DNA of 64,000 nucleotides, from contig OY727098.1 in the NCBI GenBank assembly GCA_963402885.1, forward strand, positions 6,939,001-7,003,000, given 5' to 3'. A model generated the notes under the pieces. It was not told where the DNA came from. It made no database searches and worked only from the letters and a program-made list of their open reading frames with translations. A program made the position numbers and the translations under genes. The stretch is from Antedon bifida. Lineage: Eukaryota; Echinodermata; Crinoidea; Comatulida; Antedonidae. Positions 48,701 through 63,700 of the stretch are shown in pieces. Positions within the stretch are counted from its first letter, which is position 1, and every line of letters starts with the position of its first letter.

Positions 48701-51700
48701 TGGAAATTACTTGCATTCATAGCAGTATCCTCACAAAAGCTGTATTCCAATAGGACATCATAGATAAACACATATTGATCCTGAAAATAATGATAATAAT
48801 ATGATAATAACGTATTAAACAATGTCTTTTATTTTGATCAACTATAGTGTTGTGAGTACGTTGTCTTTTACTAAAAACTTGACCAAAAAATGTAGAAAAA
48901 AGATGTGTATGTTTTTGTTGTTTATTATAAATTACGTGGGTCTACACATACATCTACGTTAATGGATAATAATATTTGTATTATATTTTGTTAACATTTT
49001 GTTATCAACCGAAAAAGTCTACAAAGCATGATTTAGTTGACTACGACTATGACTGTATTTCATTGCATTAAGTTTACTTTTAAAACATGTAATGGGAAGA
49101 TTGTGTATCACTACAATTTATAAAATTATTTTAAACTTACAGGTGTGTACACCATGTTGATTCGTTGGTCTCTTAGTTTACGTACATAGTTGTAAACGTC
49201 AACCTTTTGTTCTTTATCAACCATTTCCATCATACTGTTGATAGCAATAAATGTTCCTGTGCTTCCAACACCGGCACTAAATATTTAAAAAATTAGTTCA
49301 GGAGGATGGTTATACAATTCTATTTCTCGTACATTGATTTATAGTTTTAGTATATTTTTTTTCCATGAAAGCCTTGTAAAATTAATGTAAGGAAAATGGG
49401 TTTAATTGGTATAGGCTTTATAATTTATTTTAACATTTCTTTGATGTTTTAAATGTTATAATATCTATTTTTTTTTATCATGCAAGTGCAACTTGTTATT
49501 AATAAAATAAGTACCTGCAATGAACCAAGAGAGGAGCTGGAGCATCCGTGGCACTGCACTTTACCTCTTTGATAAATCTTAGTACAGCATTCGCAGAAGG
49601 TGGCACGCCCATATCTGGCCAAGTTGTGAAATGAAATTGCTTGATGCATCTGTAGTCAACTTCCTGAATAGAAATACATAGTAGAGTTTATGCCTGAACC
49701 TTGTAATATATTCTTAGATGTTTGGACATCGTTTATATACGGTAAATCAGCAGACTTCATTACAAACTATATGCATGTATGATCAGAAAAAAATACAGAT
49801 ATACAAATAAAATCTATAGAACTGTTTATTTGATTACAAAGATAAATATATAGATTTAAGTCCCAACATATAATAGGATTAGAAAAACATAAATAAAAAT
49901 ACGAATACAACGCCACGCAGTTTTTCCCAGTAGACAAGCCCTAATTTACTTAATGAAATAATAATAATAATAATGAAATACTTGATCGTTAGGGGCTTTT
50001 ACTATTTAAAAACATATATTAATTGACTTATGATTTACTCTGGTAAATTAACATTTTTATCATAAGATCAGTATGATTAGTATACAATATCGTTACGATA
50101 CATACGTCTTTCCAAACTTTCAAGTACCGAATCTTGTGGTCTGCATAGCCTTCAATGGCCTCTAGAAGAACGTTAAATTCTCCATACTCAGCTACAGGAC
50201 CCATGTTATCTTGCCAATATTTCTCACAGACTTTCTGAAAGTAACAAACAGTTCGAAAGGTCTGCAACACTGTATCGATTGAGAGGATTTGCTAATGATT
50301 TTACATACATATGTTGATAGATTCGATGTAATTAATGATTGACTAAGAGTATTTACTGATTTCTGAATTGTTTTTTAATCACAAACCACTGTAGCAGAAT
50401 AACGCATTTACTTTGGTGACTCAGTGTCTTTTATTTTGTATTTTATTTTATAAATTAATTGATAATTTTCATTAAAAAGGCCTAAAAGTATTTGTCTTGA
50501 TTTTAAATCTTATTTTACTATACATGATTCATAGCAACTAAAAAACAAAATAAAAATCGATCTTCAATCAGAAGAGATGATTACCTTATCCGATTCAATA
50601 TTACTCAACATCACAATAGTTGCGATATTCTCTTGCCAAATCAAACGCCAAAAGTCAATCAACGAAACCTTATTAGGTCCTGAAATTAAATAGTACAAAT
50701 AGCAATACTGGTTAATTGAGGTTCCAGTTTATGTTTAAATAATTTACACTACATGCAACAATATAAGATTAAGATAACATTAAGAATTTAAAATATGTTT
50801 TAATTATGAAATATAAAAGCAAAATATCTATTTATAATGAATACTAATAATTTTCACCATATTTTAAAACTTACCCTGACTTGCAATGTAAACATTATTC
50901 CGCTTGTATCCCTAGAAAAATAAACAATTGAAATGGTTAGTACAGTTTCAATATACTGACAGAGGCAAGACATTCTGGTATATTAATGGTTATGCCAATA
51001 ATAAATTCATATATTGTAACCTTTCGAAAAAGATGTTAAGCAATTGAAAATGGTCAACATTATGTTGAGCATGCTTTATCTTGGACATTTACAAGCAAAG
51101 AATTTGCAAAGTTTACTGAAGTCCTTACTTTGGAAAGAGAGTGTTTGTAACACATTACTTACATGTACATAGCAAGCATTAATGTATCCAGATTCTGTGC
51201 CATTTCCTTCAAGAGTGACTCTCGAGTGATCATCTTTAAGTAAAAAGTTCAACAAAAGTAGATGTTTACAAGAGCAATATACTGTATCTCTGGTAGATTT
51301 TCCTATTAGTCATCCCATTCCTCCTTTCCCAACCAACACACTACGTAGCAGTGAAAAAAATATTAAACATATATACTTACAGGCAAAAATATTTTTAAAT
51401 CGATTCTTTGAGCTGTTTGATGGTTGTGAAGCTACTTCCCATGGATGAGTCTGTCCTTTTGGAAGAGTCTATTACAATAAAACAACCAGAAATAAAGAAA
51501 CAGAAGATACAGATATAGGTTAGGCCTACTATACTGATAATAGATAAGTTTATTGCATTACAATCATGTAAAAAAAAGACAAAAAACAACATACCCCATA
51601 TTCTTTTAGAAGACCATCCAGTAGATTCAATCGCTTCTTGGCAACAAAATCTGGGAGATCATTCATGCCAATTGGTTGTATGGTTTTAACGTTCTCATAC

Positions 51701-54700
51701 AATCTTTCGTCAAAGTTTTCAGATACTTCGGGAATAACTGATAAGTACTTAGCTTCCAATTCTATAGCCTCATACATTGATTCTTCAATTGGTTTTCGTA
51801 AACATTCGTAGGATTGGCTATTTTCTGTCATATAATATAATTAAAGTGAATGTGCAGACCTGATGTGATTGTCATTATAGTTATTTTCATTATACCAATG
51901 AAATATTTTTGTCGATTATTCTACAGTACACAGCATCAACAAATGTCTTGATCTTGATATACCACGTCTGTATCAACTACCCATGACCATAAAAGTATTT
52001 TAAGAGTGAAGTGGTATTTATAAAAAGGTAACATTTACTACAATTGACCTTTTTAGTTAGATATAAAAATAGAACGTAATTACAAAATAGATCTTGAAAT
52101 TACTTGTGTGATCATAATACAATAAGACATAAGCTATGCAAAATAAAACAAAAGGAGCTTCTAAAACTGCAACTGAAGTAAACCTATGTTGAATCTTGCT
52201 ACACCATAATAATAATATTAAAATAGTTATTACAGTGACACATTCGGGAACTAGCAAAGTCAACATCTTAAGCCGTAAAGTGTTAAAAGGTGTTTTGCCC
52301 CTTACTCGTTTCATGAATGTGTATTTTTTGGAGTTTCCCTAAACAGGAGTGTCCCCGGGTAAAAGGATGGATTCTATTTTATTATTGGGCCGTATGATCC
52401 TATGAGTATGCAACTATTCATTCTGTTGTTGCCTGTACCTGAAATATCATTTGTTGAATCATTTCTATTTCCTGCGTATTGCATATATGTATCTTCCTTT
52501 TTAGAAGACCGTTTGCGATTTCTGAAATTAAAAATGTCATTCTGATTTGAGATGATACAAAAAACATATAACAATTTAGGAAATATTATAATCATACAGT
52601 AAAAACTTTCAAATTCATAATAATATTATGAATTTGAAAGTTTTTATAAATTATAACAAGAACTATTTCTTACTAAAAGCGCTTCTCGCTTATTGAAAAA
52701 TGTTTTTTATTTCAAATGTTTTTGAATGTGTCATTTTATTGTCACATAATAGTTATTTTACCTGAAAAAATGTAATTTAAAGCAACAAATACTTAAATTG
52801 TCTGTCAGACAATGTTTTTTGGGCTTCTTTTCTCTTTTTATATGTGAATAAATATTTTTTTTGTTACAGAAGTGAATACTCAATTTCTGTCACTTTAGTT
52901 AATTTTATTGCTAAGGTCAAGTCTGGGGGTTACTTCATCACCCTAGATATTTCAAGTGTGAAGTATCCTATTACAAGCACAAACTTTAATGGACTGTTTC
53001 GATAATAAATATCTGACAGTGAATATACCAACTGGAATCAATAAATTATAGTGGAGTTTCCATTTTCGCAAAACTGTCGTCCATAGAACTATAACTGCTG
53101 CTTGCTTTAGCTTCTACTGACGTAGCGGGCTAGAGCAGCAGCGTGAAAAATCAATCAATATCAGTAGACCAATGAGACTATTTCGTACAAGTCAATCAAA
53201 TATTTTTAGTGAAAACATTTTCCTTTGGATTCGATTAGTTGAGATATTTCATTGATAAACGACGACTGGTCTCCTGGGTTACACACCAAGAGCATCTAGC
53301 AAGTGGCATCGTAACAACACACAACAATTGACGAAGTCTAGCTCACAGATTGACGAAACTGTCTCGAAAGGTTAGTTATTTTACTGGTTTACAATTAATG
53401 AACTATATCTCAAAATATGTATAGCCATACAATATCTACAGTGTTTTGTGTATTTACATTATATGCGATTTTCTGCTCATAAACATCATAAGATATTTTA
53501 TTCTAATTATTTCTCATAATAATGTTCATTAAGAGCAAAAAGTGTAGCTAATTATTATCCAACAACAATCCTTACCGAATAATGCAGAAAATCAAAATAA
53601 CAGCAATACAAAGGATAAATAGAATACCAATAACAGCACCAATTATTGCCGAATTTGACTTATCTGTAATTGTAAACAGTATGGATATCATGATGAAAAT
53701 AGTATTAAAGATAGTTTGTAAAATATGATATATGCATTTATAAAATAGGTCTATAAGCAATGTTGTATAGAATAAACCACACCTTTAATAGCTATTGTCG
53801 AGAAACTCCAATTTCCAGCTCCAGCGCCATTGACAACTCTAGCCTGTTTAATAAACGAGAAAGTGTCGGCATAAATTCAATACTGTAAACTGTACTATAT
53901 AATTGTAAACAAAACGGTGTCAATTTTTAAAGCAAGAAAACTAATGCATGGAAAACAATATAATACATCATACATCATGTTCTGGATAAACATTTTACAA
54001 ACAAGACCGGAAAGAAACTTTAAGCCTTTACCAACTACTGTATGTTTTATATTTGCAGGATCATGCAAATGATAACAATGCAATCGTTGACATTATGTTC
54101 GATTTTGATATAACTATATGTTTTCCCTTTCCAAATTTACGTGTGCCACACATAAAGGTATGAATATGAATATGTATATGTAAATTGAATAACAAATAAT
54201 TTCTGTAATGATTGCTTCTCACACAGTTGACCTTTTGTATTTGAACTTAATTGAAAGATATAATATTTGGTAGATAATAACAAACCTATAAATTAAATAT
54301 TTTAATAATCAATGGGATAAGGAGACACAATTTGAAATAATTATGTATTAATTATTGGAGAAATGAAGAAGGAATTTATAGAAGAACAGAAAGCGCAATG
54401 ATAAAAAAGATATGTGGTGTTAAGCTGGCAGAAAGGATGAACACAAAGGAGCTCACGAAACATATTGATCTGGAATGTAGATCGTGGAAGTTGTTATGAG
54501 GAGTAGCTTGAGATGGATTGGATATATTCTTTTTTTTTCTTTTTCGTGGGGCGACCATCAGTAACAAATAAAATTACAATTCTTTTTTTTAAATACTGTT
54601 TGAAATATCAATAAAATAACTATAAAATATTACTGTTACTACAGTACATTTGTAAAGAACACTTAATAACAAGCTTACATATACAGTAGCTATTAAGATA

Positions 54701-57700
54701 TAATTAAATTATTGTTCTTTCACATTCATCCATTTCTTGTTAGCTTTATTTATATTATAAGTATATTGATTTTCAATCAAACTTTCCAAGTTCAACTCGG
54801 AACAAGTTCCAAACCACTGTTGATTTTATTTTTGAATGTTTTTCCACAGATTTAGTAAAATTGGATTTATATATTACAAAAAGTGAATATTGCTACAAAT
54901 TCGTTGATATTTTGACTTTTTCTTCCATAGCACACATTCTAAGAAAAAAATGAAGATGAACCAGGGAGCTTGGCATTTAGAAGGTAGAGGTAGAATAGAA
55001 AGGGGAAGGTCAAAGAAAGCAGGAAGGTTGGAACAATATGTGCAAGACAGGAGGAAGTGGAGAGAAGGTGTAACACTTTGAAATGGTTGACAGTCAGTAG
55101 AGGGAAGAGGAAGAAAACTAATGATATTATTGTGACTACCGTACTTACACTAACTTCATAATCTCCTGTGTCTAAATTTGGTATCCTATAGCCTTCAATT
55201 ATGTCTTCACCTTCATTCAAAATAATTTGTTGAATCCCCCATTCGTCACCTGAACTATATTTGACATCATATTGAATCATGTTTCCATAGAGATTGCGGG
55301 TAACCGAAGGAGACAGCCGTACAGATACTACGAGATACGATTTTTTATGACTTGCTTCGACTTCTGGAGCTGGAGGCTCTGAAAGGTGATACAAGTACAT
55401 TCATTACATTGTAAACAAATAAAAAGAAAATAGAAATAGAATAACTATAGATAAAGCAGTAATTTATATATTCGTCTAGCCTGATATATTAGTTTTATAA
55501 TAAAGATATGTGAACATACATTTCAGTAAAATACATTTATGTTTTTTTGGAGAAAGAATGGAATGTTATGCAGAGTGAAGAGAAAATTGTTGATGAATTA
55601 GGGACATGGATATTAATTTCAACTTGTGTGTGTGTGTGTGTGTGAGGTTGAATTCTCATTTGTAATAGGGATTCAAACTTACGACGTCTAAATCATCGGT
55701 GTTTAGACTTAGAGCTTACGCTGATGGCTATAACTACAAAGAAATTAAGTGGAGCAAAGCATTTGACTACGGTGCGTAGTATTAGGACGTTTGTGCAAAA
55801 CTCTGTTTGACTGACTCCCCATGATGCAAACATTATTCGACTAATGTAAAATTGAGTAATAAAAAGAAACTATTACTATAAATATATAAATCTATTAGGC
55901 CTACACTGCACACAGAAATACAATCAATAAAATCAAATAATGAGTTAAGAAAAACTTACTCTCCTCAGGTGAATATTCAATTATGATTCTTGGTATACCA
56001 ATAGAGTCTTTGTTTGTTGCTGTTACAGATATGGTGTACTCTGTGTATGTTTCAAGATCTTCTAATGTGTACGCTAGTGTTTCAGTGGTGAGATTTGTTG
56101 ATAAAGACCCATCTGAAAGTCTATAAGACACTGTGTAAGACACTATGCCAGTGGAACACTTTGCCTCATCAATCTAAGACATAAATAAAATACAAAGCTC
56201 TCATATATGCACCCAATTAAAATCGTTCAATTAAGCCTTATGAGTCAATACAGTACAGGATGTTTAAGTGTGAAATACTGATATATATTTGCAACATGAC
56301 ATAAACATTTTATTATTTATTATTTTTGTCATTCAAAGTTGAAACATTCAGATCATATAGATAAATTAATACTCAAAAAGTCAGGCAGTATATGTATGGA
56401 TGTTAATTAGCATTAAAATATTATTCTTTTTCCTTGTATAGATACATACTGTTAGAGGTTTCCATGACATTTCAATTTGTTTTGGCTTCTCGAGACTGCG
56501 ACTTGTACTGACATCTGGTGGTGATGGTTCTAAAATAATATAATACAAAAGCATGTAAATAAAGCAATACAAACATAAAATAAATTTCAATTATTAAATA
56601 TCAATTCATCAGGAAAAAAATCCACGTTATACTTTGTTTTCCAAACGATGGAGTACAGCAATACATTTTAAATTATATTATATATTTAACATTATTTCCA
56701 CAAATTGTAATGTTATCCTACAATTTGGGTTACAAAATCTGACTAGGTCTTACGTCTATTCTACTTACAACCAAACAAATAAAATAATATAAAAAGAATG
56801 AATCTAAATAATAAATTCCACTTAATTCTGTTGCGGGTTAATCGAACGTAAATAAATTAAGTCATTAAATTTACTCAACTTCTTATTTCAAAATATATAT
56901 TTATTTTGTTTACTATTTAAAAAAAATTGATTTATTTACCTCCACAAAGTGTTCTGACAGATGTACTTTTACTTCCCAGTGAACCTTTACCTCCTTCACC
57001 CTCCCTTACAGCTGCTACTACAAAGGAATAACTCTGTTCATAATCTAAACCAGTAACTGTTGCTGAAGAAGTTTGGCTGACTTGTGGTATTTCCATCCAA
57101 GTGGTGTCATAGTAATACACAACATATCCTACAATAGGCCCATCACCAGAATCACCTCGTTCTGGATCCCACTCACGCCATGTCAATTCCACTGATGAAC
57201 CTGTGACTGATGTCACACTTGGTCTTCCGGTATATGTAGGTAAACCTAGAGAAAAAACATAGTATAACAATCTGTACACTTTCTTTTCCTCCTATAATCA
57301 CTACAAAATTGGTGTTGACATATAATAACAAATCAAACAGCATTATGATTAATGTAATATAAAAACTAAACAGATCAACTGTATGAGTACGAGAAGTTGA
57401 AATAGTAAATCTATACTCAATTCCTGTGTCTGATTATTAGGCTACTGTGTTGCACACAATTCTCAAATTGTTTAATAGCAACAATAGTGTTGAAAAGAAT
57501 AATACCTGGCATGTGATATAAAACCATCCAGTAAAATGATACATTTAAATGTGTTATCAAAATCAATGAAAAGTTGAAAACAATCCTTACTAAACAGATC
57601 AACTGTATGGGCACGAGGTATTATGAAAGAATCCTTTGAAATACTAAATGTGTACACAATTCCTGTATTAGCTACTGTTGAAAATGAAACTGTGGTGTTT

Positions 57701-60700
57701 GTTGCAGATTGTACACGTTTAGTTTCAGCAACTGGTACAGAATCAGCTTGCAGAGTAATATTAACATCTGTGATATCCCCAAAAACATTGCATTGAAAAG
57801 TTGTTGTTTGTCCTAGATTTACTTTAACATTGCTTGTTGAAGTGATTCCTAAACAAATATAAGTTTTGTAGTCAATGAAGGCATGTTGAGGATGAAATAT
57901 TCTATTTAAAATACTTTTCTTGATATAGCGTGTGTCAATCCAAACAATTTCCATAATATTTATTATATCCATTCAAATGAGGCACTTAAAGGTAGATCAA
58001 AAAATCATTCAGTGCAACATTTGTGAAACTGTTTACTTATTCCCCTTCAAATTTATGTTAAATTCAATTTCGATAGCATTAATACAACATATAGAAATTT
58101 ACAACATTACAATTTGCAACAAAATTTGGTACAAATTTAATATTGTTGCTTGAGATGTGCAGAGTGACCTGTCCTTATCAATCATGCACTTACTTGTAGT
58201 ACAAGAGTTTGGCAACCAGTTTTCATTGCATCCACCATCACATCCAGTTTCATGATGACAAGAATTTGAATCACAGTTGCAAGTCAATTCACACATGTTG
58301 CCATATGTTCCTGATTCACATTCTTATTAATAACAAATAAATTAAATAAAGAGGTTGTTTAATCTGTATATTTGTATTTTTAGATCTCACTATGTCGTCG
58401 GTTGGTCGGTCGGTCGATGAGTTGGTCGGTAAACACTAACTTGAGCACGCGACTACAGCCATGTAAATGGTCTTGTTTAAGTTCTCCTATATACTTATTT
58501 TTAAGATATGTATTTAAAGTGTACTTCCAAAACAATGATGCATTGTTTTACAAATACAATGAATACGTATTTTTTTTATACATCATCTATATATACATTT
58601 ACGTAAGGGAAACATTCTGTAAATCGTGCGTTGCTTCTAGAATGTTTACTCGGTGGTATATAAAGTTCGTACTTTCGGTACTGATTTTAACCAGCTGATG
58701 TAACCCTAAATAAATAATTTTGTTTGACAAATCCAAAAGAAATTACTCACATTCTTTAGCTTTCGCCATCTTGTCTGATGGCTTGATCACAAGTGATCCG
58801 GTCCACTGCTACTTCCTGGAAATCTGTTGTTATTTCCAGGAAGTAGCAGTGGACCGGATCACTTGTGATCAAGCCATCAGACAAGATGGCGAAAGCTAAA
58901 GAATGTGAGTAATTTCTTTTGGATTTGTCAAACAAAATTATTTATTTATTACCTACAACAATCCTACAAAATGCGCTTATTCACTGATGTAACCCTGTTT
59001 ACTAATTAAATCGAGGTAGATAATTAGTTATTGACAATATTAAAACGAATTTAGGTTCAACGATTTTCCTGAAATAGGGGTGTTTTCGGATCGTGGTATA
59101 CACTGTCTAATTGATGTCCATCTTGAAAAATACCCGCACACAATAATACGAGGATGCTTCGCATTTACCTATCTCCTCCTATGATTATTATTATTAAAAT
59201 GTTGATTGGTACTGGTGATTTAATCAATTAATTCAATACAATAACAAGAATTAATTAATTCCTTGAACTGCATATAAATCAGACTTTTAAAATGAGGATA
59301 ATAACGATAAGTGAGAGTAATTTGAGACTAGATGGTACGCTCCCTTCGCTTGCGTACCATCTAGGTCGTGCCCAGATGGGTCTCGAATACACAGTAAATT
59401 CAGCGTAAGGAAACTGGAGTACCGCATTGTCGTTTACAGGAACGAATAAATATACACGGTGATTTATGTAGTCAAACTAAAATTGGCACCCTGGGAATTA
59501 CTTCCGAAAGAAAATCTTCTCACAAAATAAGTCCAATTTGTTGTTCATTAGGGTTGAGGGATGGGGAAGAAGATGGGTGCAAAGAGGAACAATGTTTTAA
59601 TATATTCTTTATCCACTCAGTAACGAAATATTTGTGTTCATGTTTTATAAATAATATACCACTGAACACAGTAAAACATTTCTGATTCAATACTTTGTTG
59701 AAACTATCACTGTCATTTTGTTGTAGACCTATTATAAGGTTTGTTTGTTTCTAATAAAGATAAAAACAAGAAAAAAGAGAAAATATTAATAATTTTATGA
59801 ATAAAAAAAAGAGTAATGATATACATTTTATTTATAGAGGGCGTATCAATTTGATTTCTGGTGTACGTGCGTACAATTGATGGGCTAGTGCAGCTGTTCC
59901 GCCGTACCACGCCGAGAATGTTAAAGAGTCGATATCCAATCGAGTTTGAACATTACCATAAAAGCCACAGTGGTCTAATGGTTAGCACAGCTGCATATCA
60001 AGCAGAAGGTCCGGGTTCGAGTCACGGTTTGGGGCGACTTTTTACTTTTTCTCATTCTCACAGACATATACAATACAATTATTGTATTAAGCTCTACCCA
60101 TGGTATCGAGCACTTTCTCCAGTTGATCTGGCTTTCTACTTAGTTATATATTAGTTTCTCCATGATGTTAATATATGTAAAGCAGTATCTTTCAGCGTAT
60201 TACTGCCGTTACTTACCTTCACAGTATGCGTTGCTATATGCATGGTATCCTTCAGCGCATTTTCCATTACTACAAGTACCATCCGCCTTATCACAGGCAA
60301 CATTGTCCTTACAATGGCAAATGGAAGTACAGTTACCACCAAAGTAACCAACTGGACAGACTACAGGAACTGTAAAGAGCGAAAAACTACAATTGTATAA
60401 TTACAATAAAAAATGTATACGGTTTGTAAAAATACATAAATATACCAGAATACCATAATAAATGATCCAAAAAAGGTGTATTATTAAAAGTGCGTATTAG
60501 GGAGATACTGGCGTTTGCGGATAATGAAATTACATTACGGGTATACTTACATACTGTACATAGTTGTTTCATCGTGTTTGTAATATACAAACTTATTATG
60601 CTAGTTACATTAATTATGATAATATTTTATAGCGAGCAAGTAACAGAAACACAGTACCTTTTTTGGCTTCTGACACTACAACACAATTTTGGCTTTTAGT

Positions 60701-63700
60701 CAAACTTTGGTTTTTGTTAAAAGATAATAATTTATAAAAGTTTACAATAAGATTACCATTTATACATGTTTTCTCAGACAATGCAAATTGTATTGTTTGG
60801 GTACAGATGTTGTCATTCTAATATTTAGTTTTTATCAATAATAACATCAGTAATCAGTATCTGCAATAAAATATTAGGTTCTACATTATGGTAATACATA
60901 TTTTCTGTACTGATACCTTGACAATTAGTTCCAGACCATCCATCAGCACATCCTCCAGATGTACACACTCCAGTATACTGGTTACACCCACCTGGGTTGC
61001 AGTGACATTCTTGACTGCAACCTGCACCAAATTTACCAGTTGCACAGTCTGGAGGTTGTAAACAGTATGTATTTATTTATTATATTGCAATATTATTATT
61101 GCTTCAGGGACGTTATCCACTAATATGGTTGTTCAGATCCACCCCCTTTCGACACAATTGCTAAATAATTCTATCAGCATCAATGAATTATTTGTTGATT
61201 TATTCACGAATAATTATCATCAATAGAGTGCTAATGACTTGCTTGTTTGTTCAACTATACAGTACACCACCAACACGGTCCGCGAAGCATTGACAATAGT
61301 TTCCCTCTCGCAAAATGCATAGCCTCTGCCCTTTGCAGTTGTATTTTAATATAAAAAAACAACTAATTTAAAATGCTGTGTTGAATATGTAAAACTGACC
61401 AAGGCATTTTATATAATTCCAATTTTATATTTAATTGTATTAGGCCTACTTAGATATTAACTCATTTAAATTTAATTTCTTCATTATTCATAGAAGAAAT
61501 ACAATAATACACATAACAACGATCTAAATTACGGCTGTTTCATAGTGACATAAAGTAGTGAGCCCTCAGTCGGTGAAACTGAAATATTAATTAACACATT
61601 AAAATGTCACGCTTTACGTGCGTTTAAACAGCCGTGAAATCAGTTAGTACTCCATTCAAATTATTATTATTATATTTATTAGTCAGAGTTTATATACTTA
61701 CTATAAAATATTTAGATAACTATATAAAAATTTACTATCTCATAAAGTAGGCCTACTTCGGATGAACTAGATTTGAAGTCGTCACGGTGACGAGTTAGGC
61801 TATCGCGCAACGCGTCGTAACGTAACGGCTAGTGATCCTGAGGTCGTGGGTTCGAGTCCCACCCAAGAATTACTTGCGTAGTTTTTCGCAAGTATTCTCA
61901 ATGTACTTAGCATGAAGTACAAATTACATCAGAGTAGGGAAAAACATCTGACCAATGATATTATAATTACAAAATATTTTATATTGTGTTAATAAATTTC
62001 AAAATCCTCTTTTCTCAATCTCTAATTTTGGTAAACTGTTTGCTAAAAATACATTTTATTATTTCATCTAATTATTATGATATCACATTACCTGTTAAAC
62101 ATTTCAGACCAGTATAGCCAGTTATACAGTCACATCCATATGGATCAGGCAGGCAGATTTGAGAACCTTTGCATTGGGCTTTGGTATCAACTCTAAATGT
62201 ACATCGCCATTCACAATTAGGTAAAAGTCGATTACCACCACACGCTGGTTAAAAAAAATACAATATTTGTTTAGAAACAAATTATTGCTAAATCAATATT
62301 GAATTAGTTTCTGTAAAACCTTCAAAATGGTAATTTTGTTCAAATTCAACAACATTTTGTGCTTGAATATTCATACTTACTGGTTATACAGTTGTCTCCA
62401 CTAAAACCTGCAGGGCAAATACAGTCACCCGTCTTATCATCACATACGCCACCATTGTAACACTTATTACAAAAACCTGTACATCGAGGAGGACCCCACC
62501 GACCAGATGTGCATCCTATATGATAAGTAATAGTTTAGGTGTTTAATTTCACATAATAGACTATATTCACTTTGACCAAAAACTGGATCGAAAAAAAAAT
62601 ATTTAAACTAAAATAAATGTAATTTAAAGCAAAAACAAAATATTTAAATTGTCTGTCGGACAATGGTTTTTGGTTAAAATTAAACTTTAATTTTGTCTTT
62701 TTATAAGTTTTTGGGTGTTTTTATTACAGAGTGAATAGCTTTATTAAAATTGCAAAATGGCCCAAGAAGGAATGCCAAGTTAAAGTCATAGATACAAAGA
62801 CGGGTTCCTTCTCTCACTTAAGTAATTTATGATATTACTGCAAAACACGTTAGTGGACAAATAGTTTGGAATTAATCGGAATAATATTTATTATAATGCA
62901 TTCCATGAATAGGAAATAACCTCGATTATCAATGAATGTGGAATCATGACCACTAACCTCTAACTATCAGTTCAATGAATGAATGTTGGAATTGCTCTCT
63001 TTCAGTTTCAAAATGAAGTTCATACATTCCAGCATTTTCAAGTCCAACATTTTCAAATGTAACGCTTGATTGATCATAAAGGTAGTTGTAGTTATCTAGC
63101 CTATCACCATCCTTTCTCCAGATTAATTCTTCATTATCAGGATTACTTTCTACATCAAATGATACAGTGACCCTATCTCCTATTGAAGCTGTGATACTTG
63201 TTTTGTGGTTTGTTGGTATTATAACGGCTGAAATTAAGTTAAAAATGGAACAACTCTACTAACTTCTGATTTTACATAATAACAGATTTATACTTTTGGT
63301 CCTCACGAACGTTTTGCAAAGTGCATTATGATTTAGAATAAGGATGTAGAGATATGTTAGACAATTAGTTCACGACTCTAAAAATGTGTACCAACATAGA
63401 TGAAGGCTAACTTTGTTTGATTTTTTAACCACCTCTTCGGGGTGCCATTTCCAATTTCAAAAAACAATTGGAACACGTAACTTTGGAAAGTAGCCTGGAT
63501 TTGTTTAATTAATCTCTTGGAATAGTATTAAAATAAGTTTTGTCATTTAATAATTTGTGTGAGGAGTAGGAAGAATAATTAGAAAACCTCAATTTGGAAC
63601 ATACGATGATGTGTGTTGCAGATAAAAACCTATAAACATTGCTATACTATACAAAGAAAGAATTACTTACAATCCTGAACGGTTTGAGTATCAACGATTG

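Noticed and set aside
58707-58948. Palindrome arm as a real first exon (MAKAKE...) of a plus- or minus-strand gene
   Set aside because: No downstream exon with matching phase was found on either strand, and the sequence is explained by the palindrome itself.
59966-60045. Functional tRNA gene
   Set aside because: Acceptor stem does not pair and the T stem is imperfect despite A- and B-box-like text.
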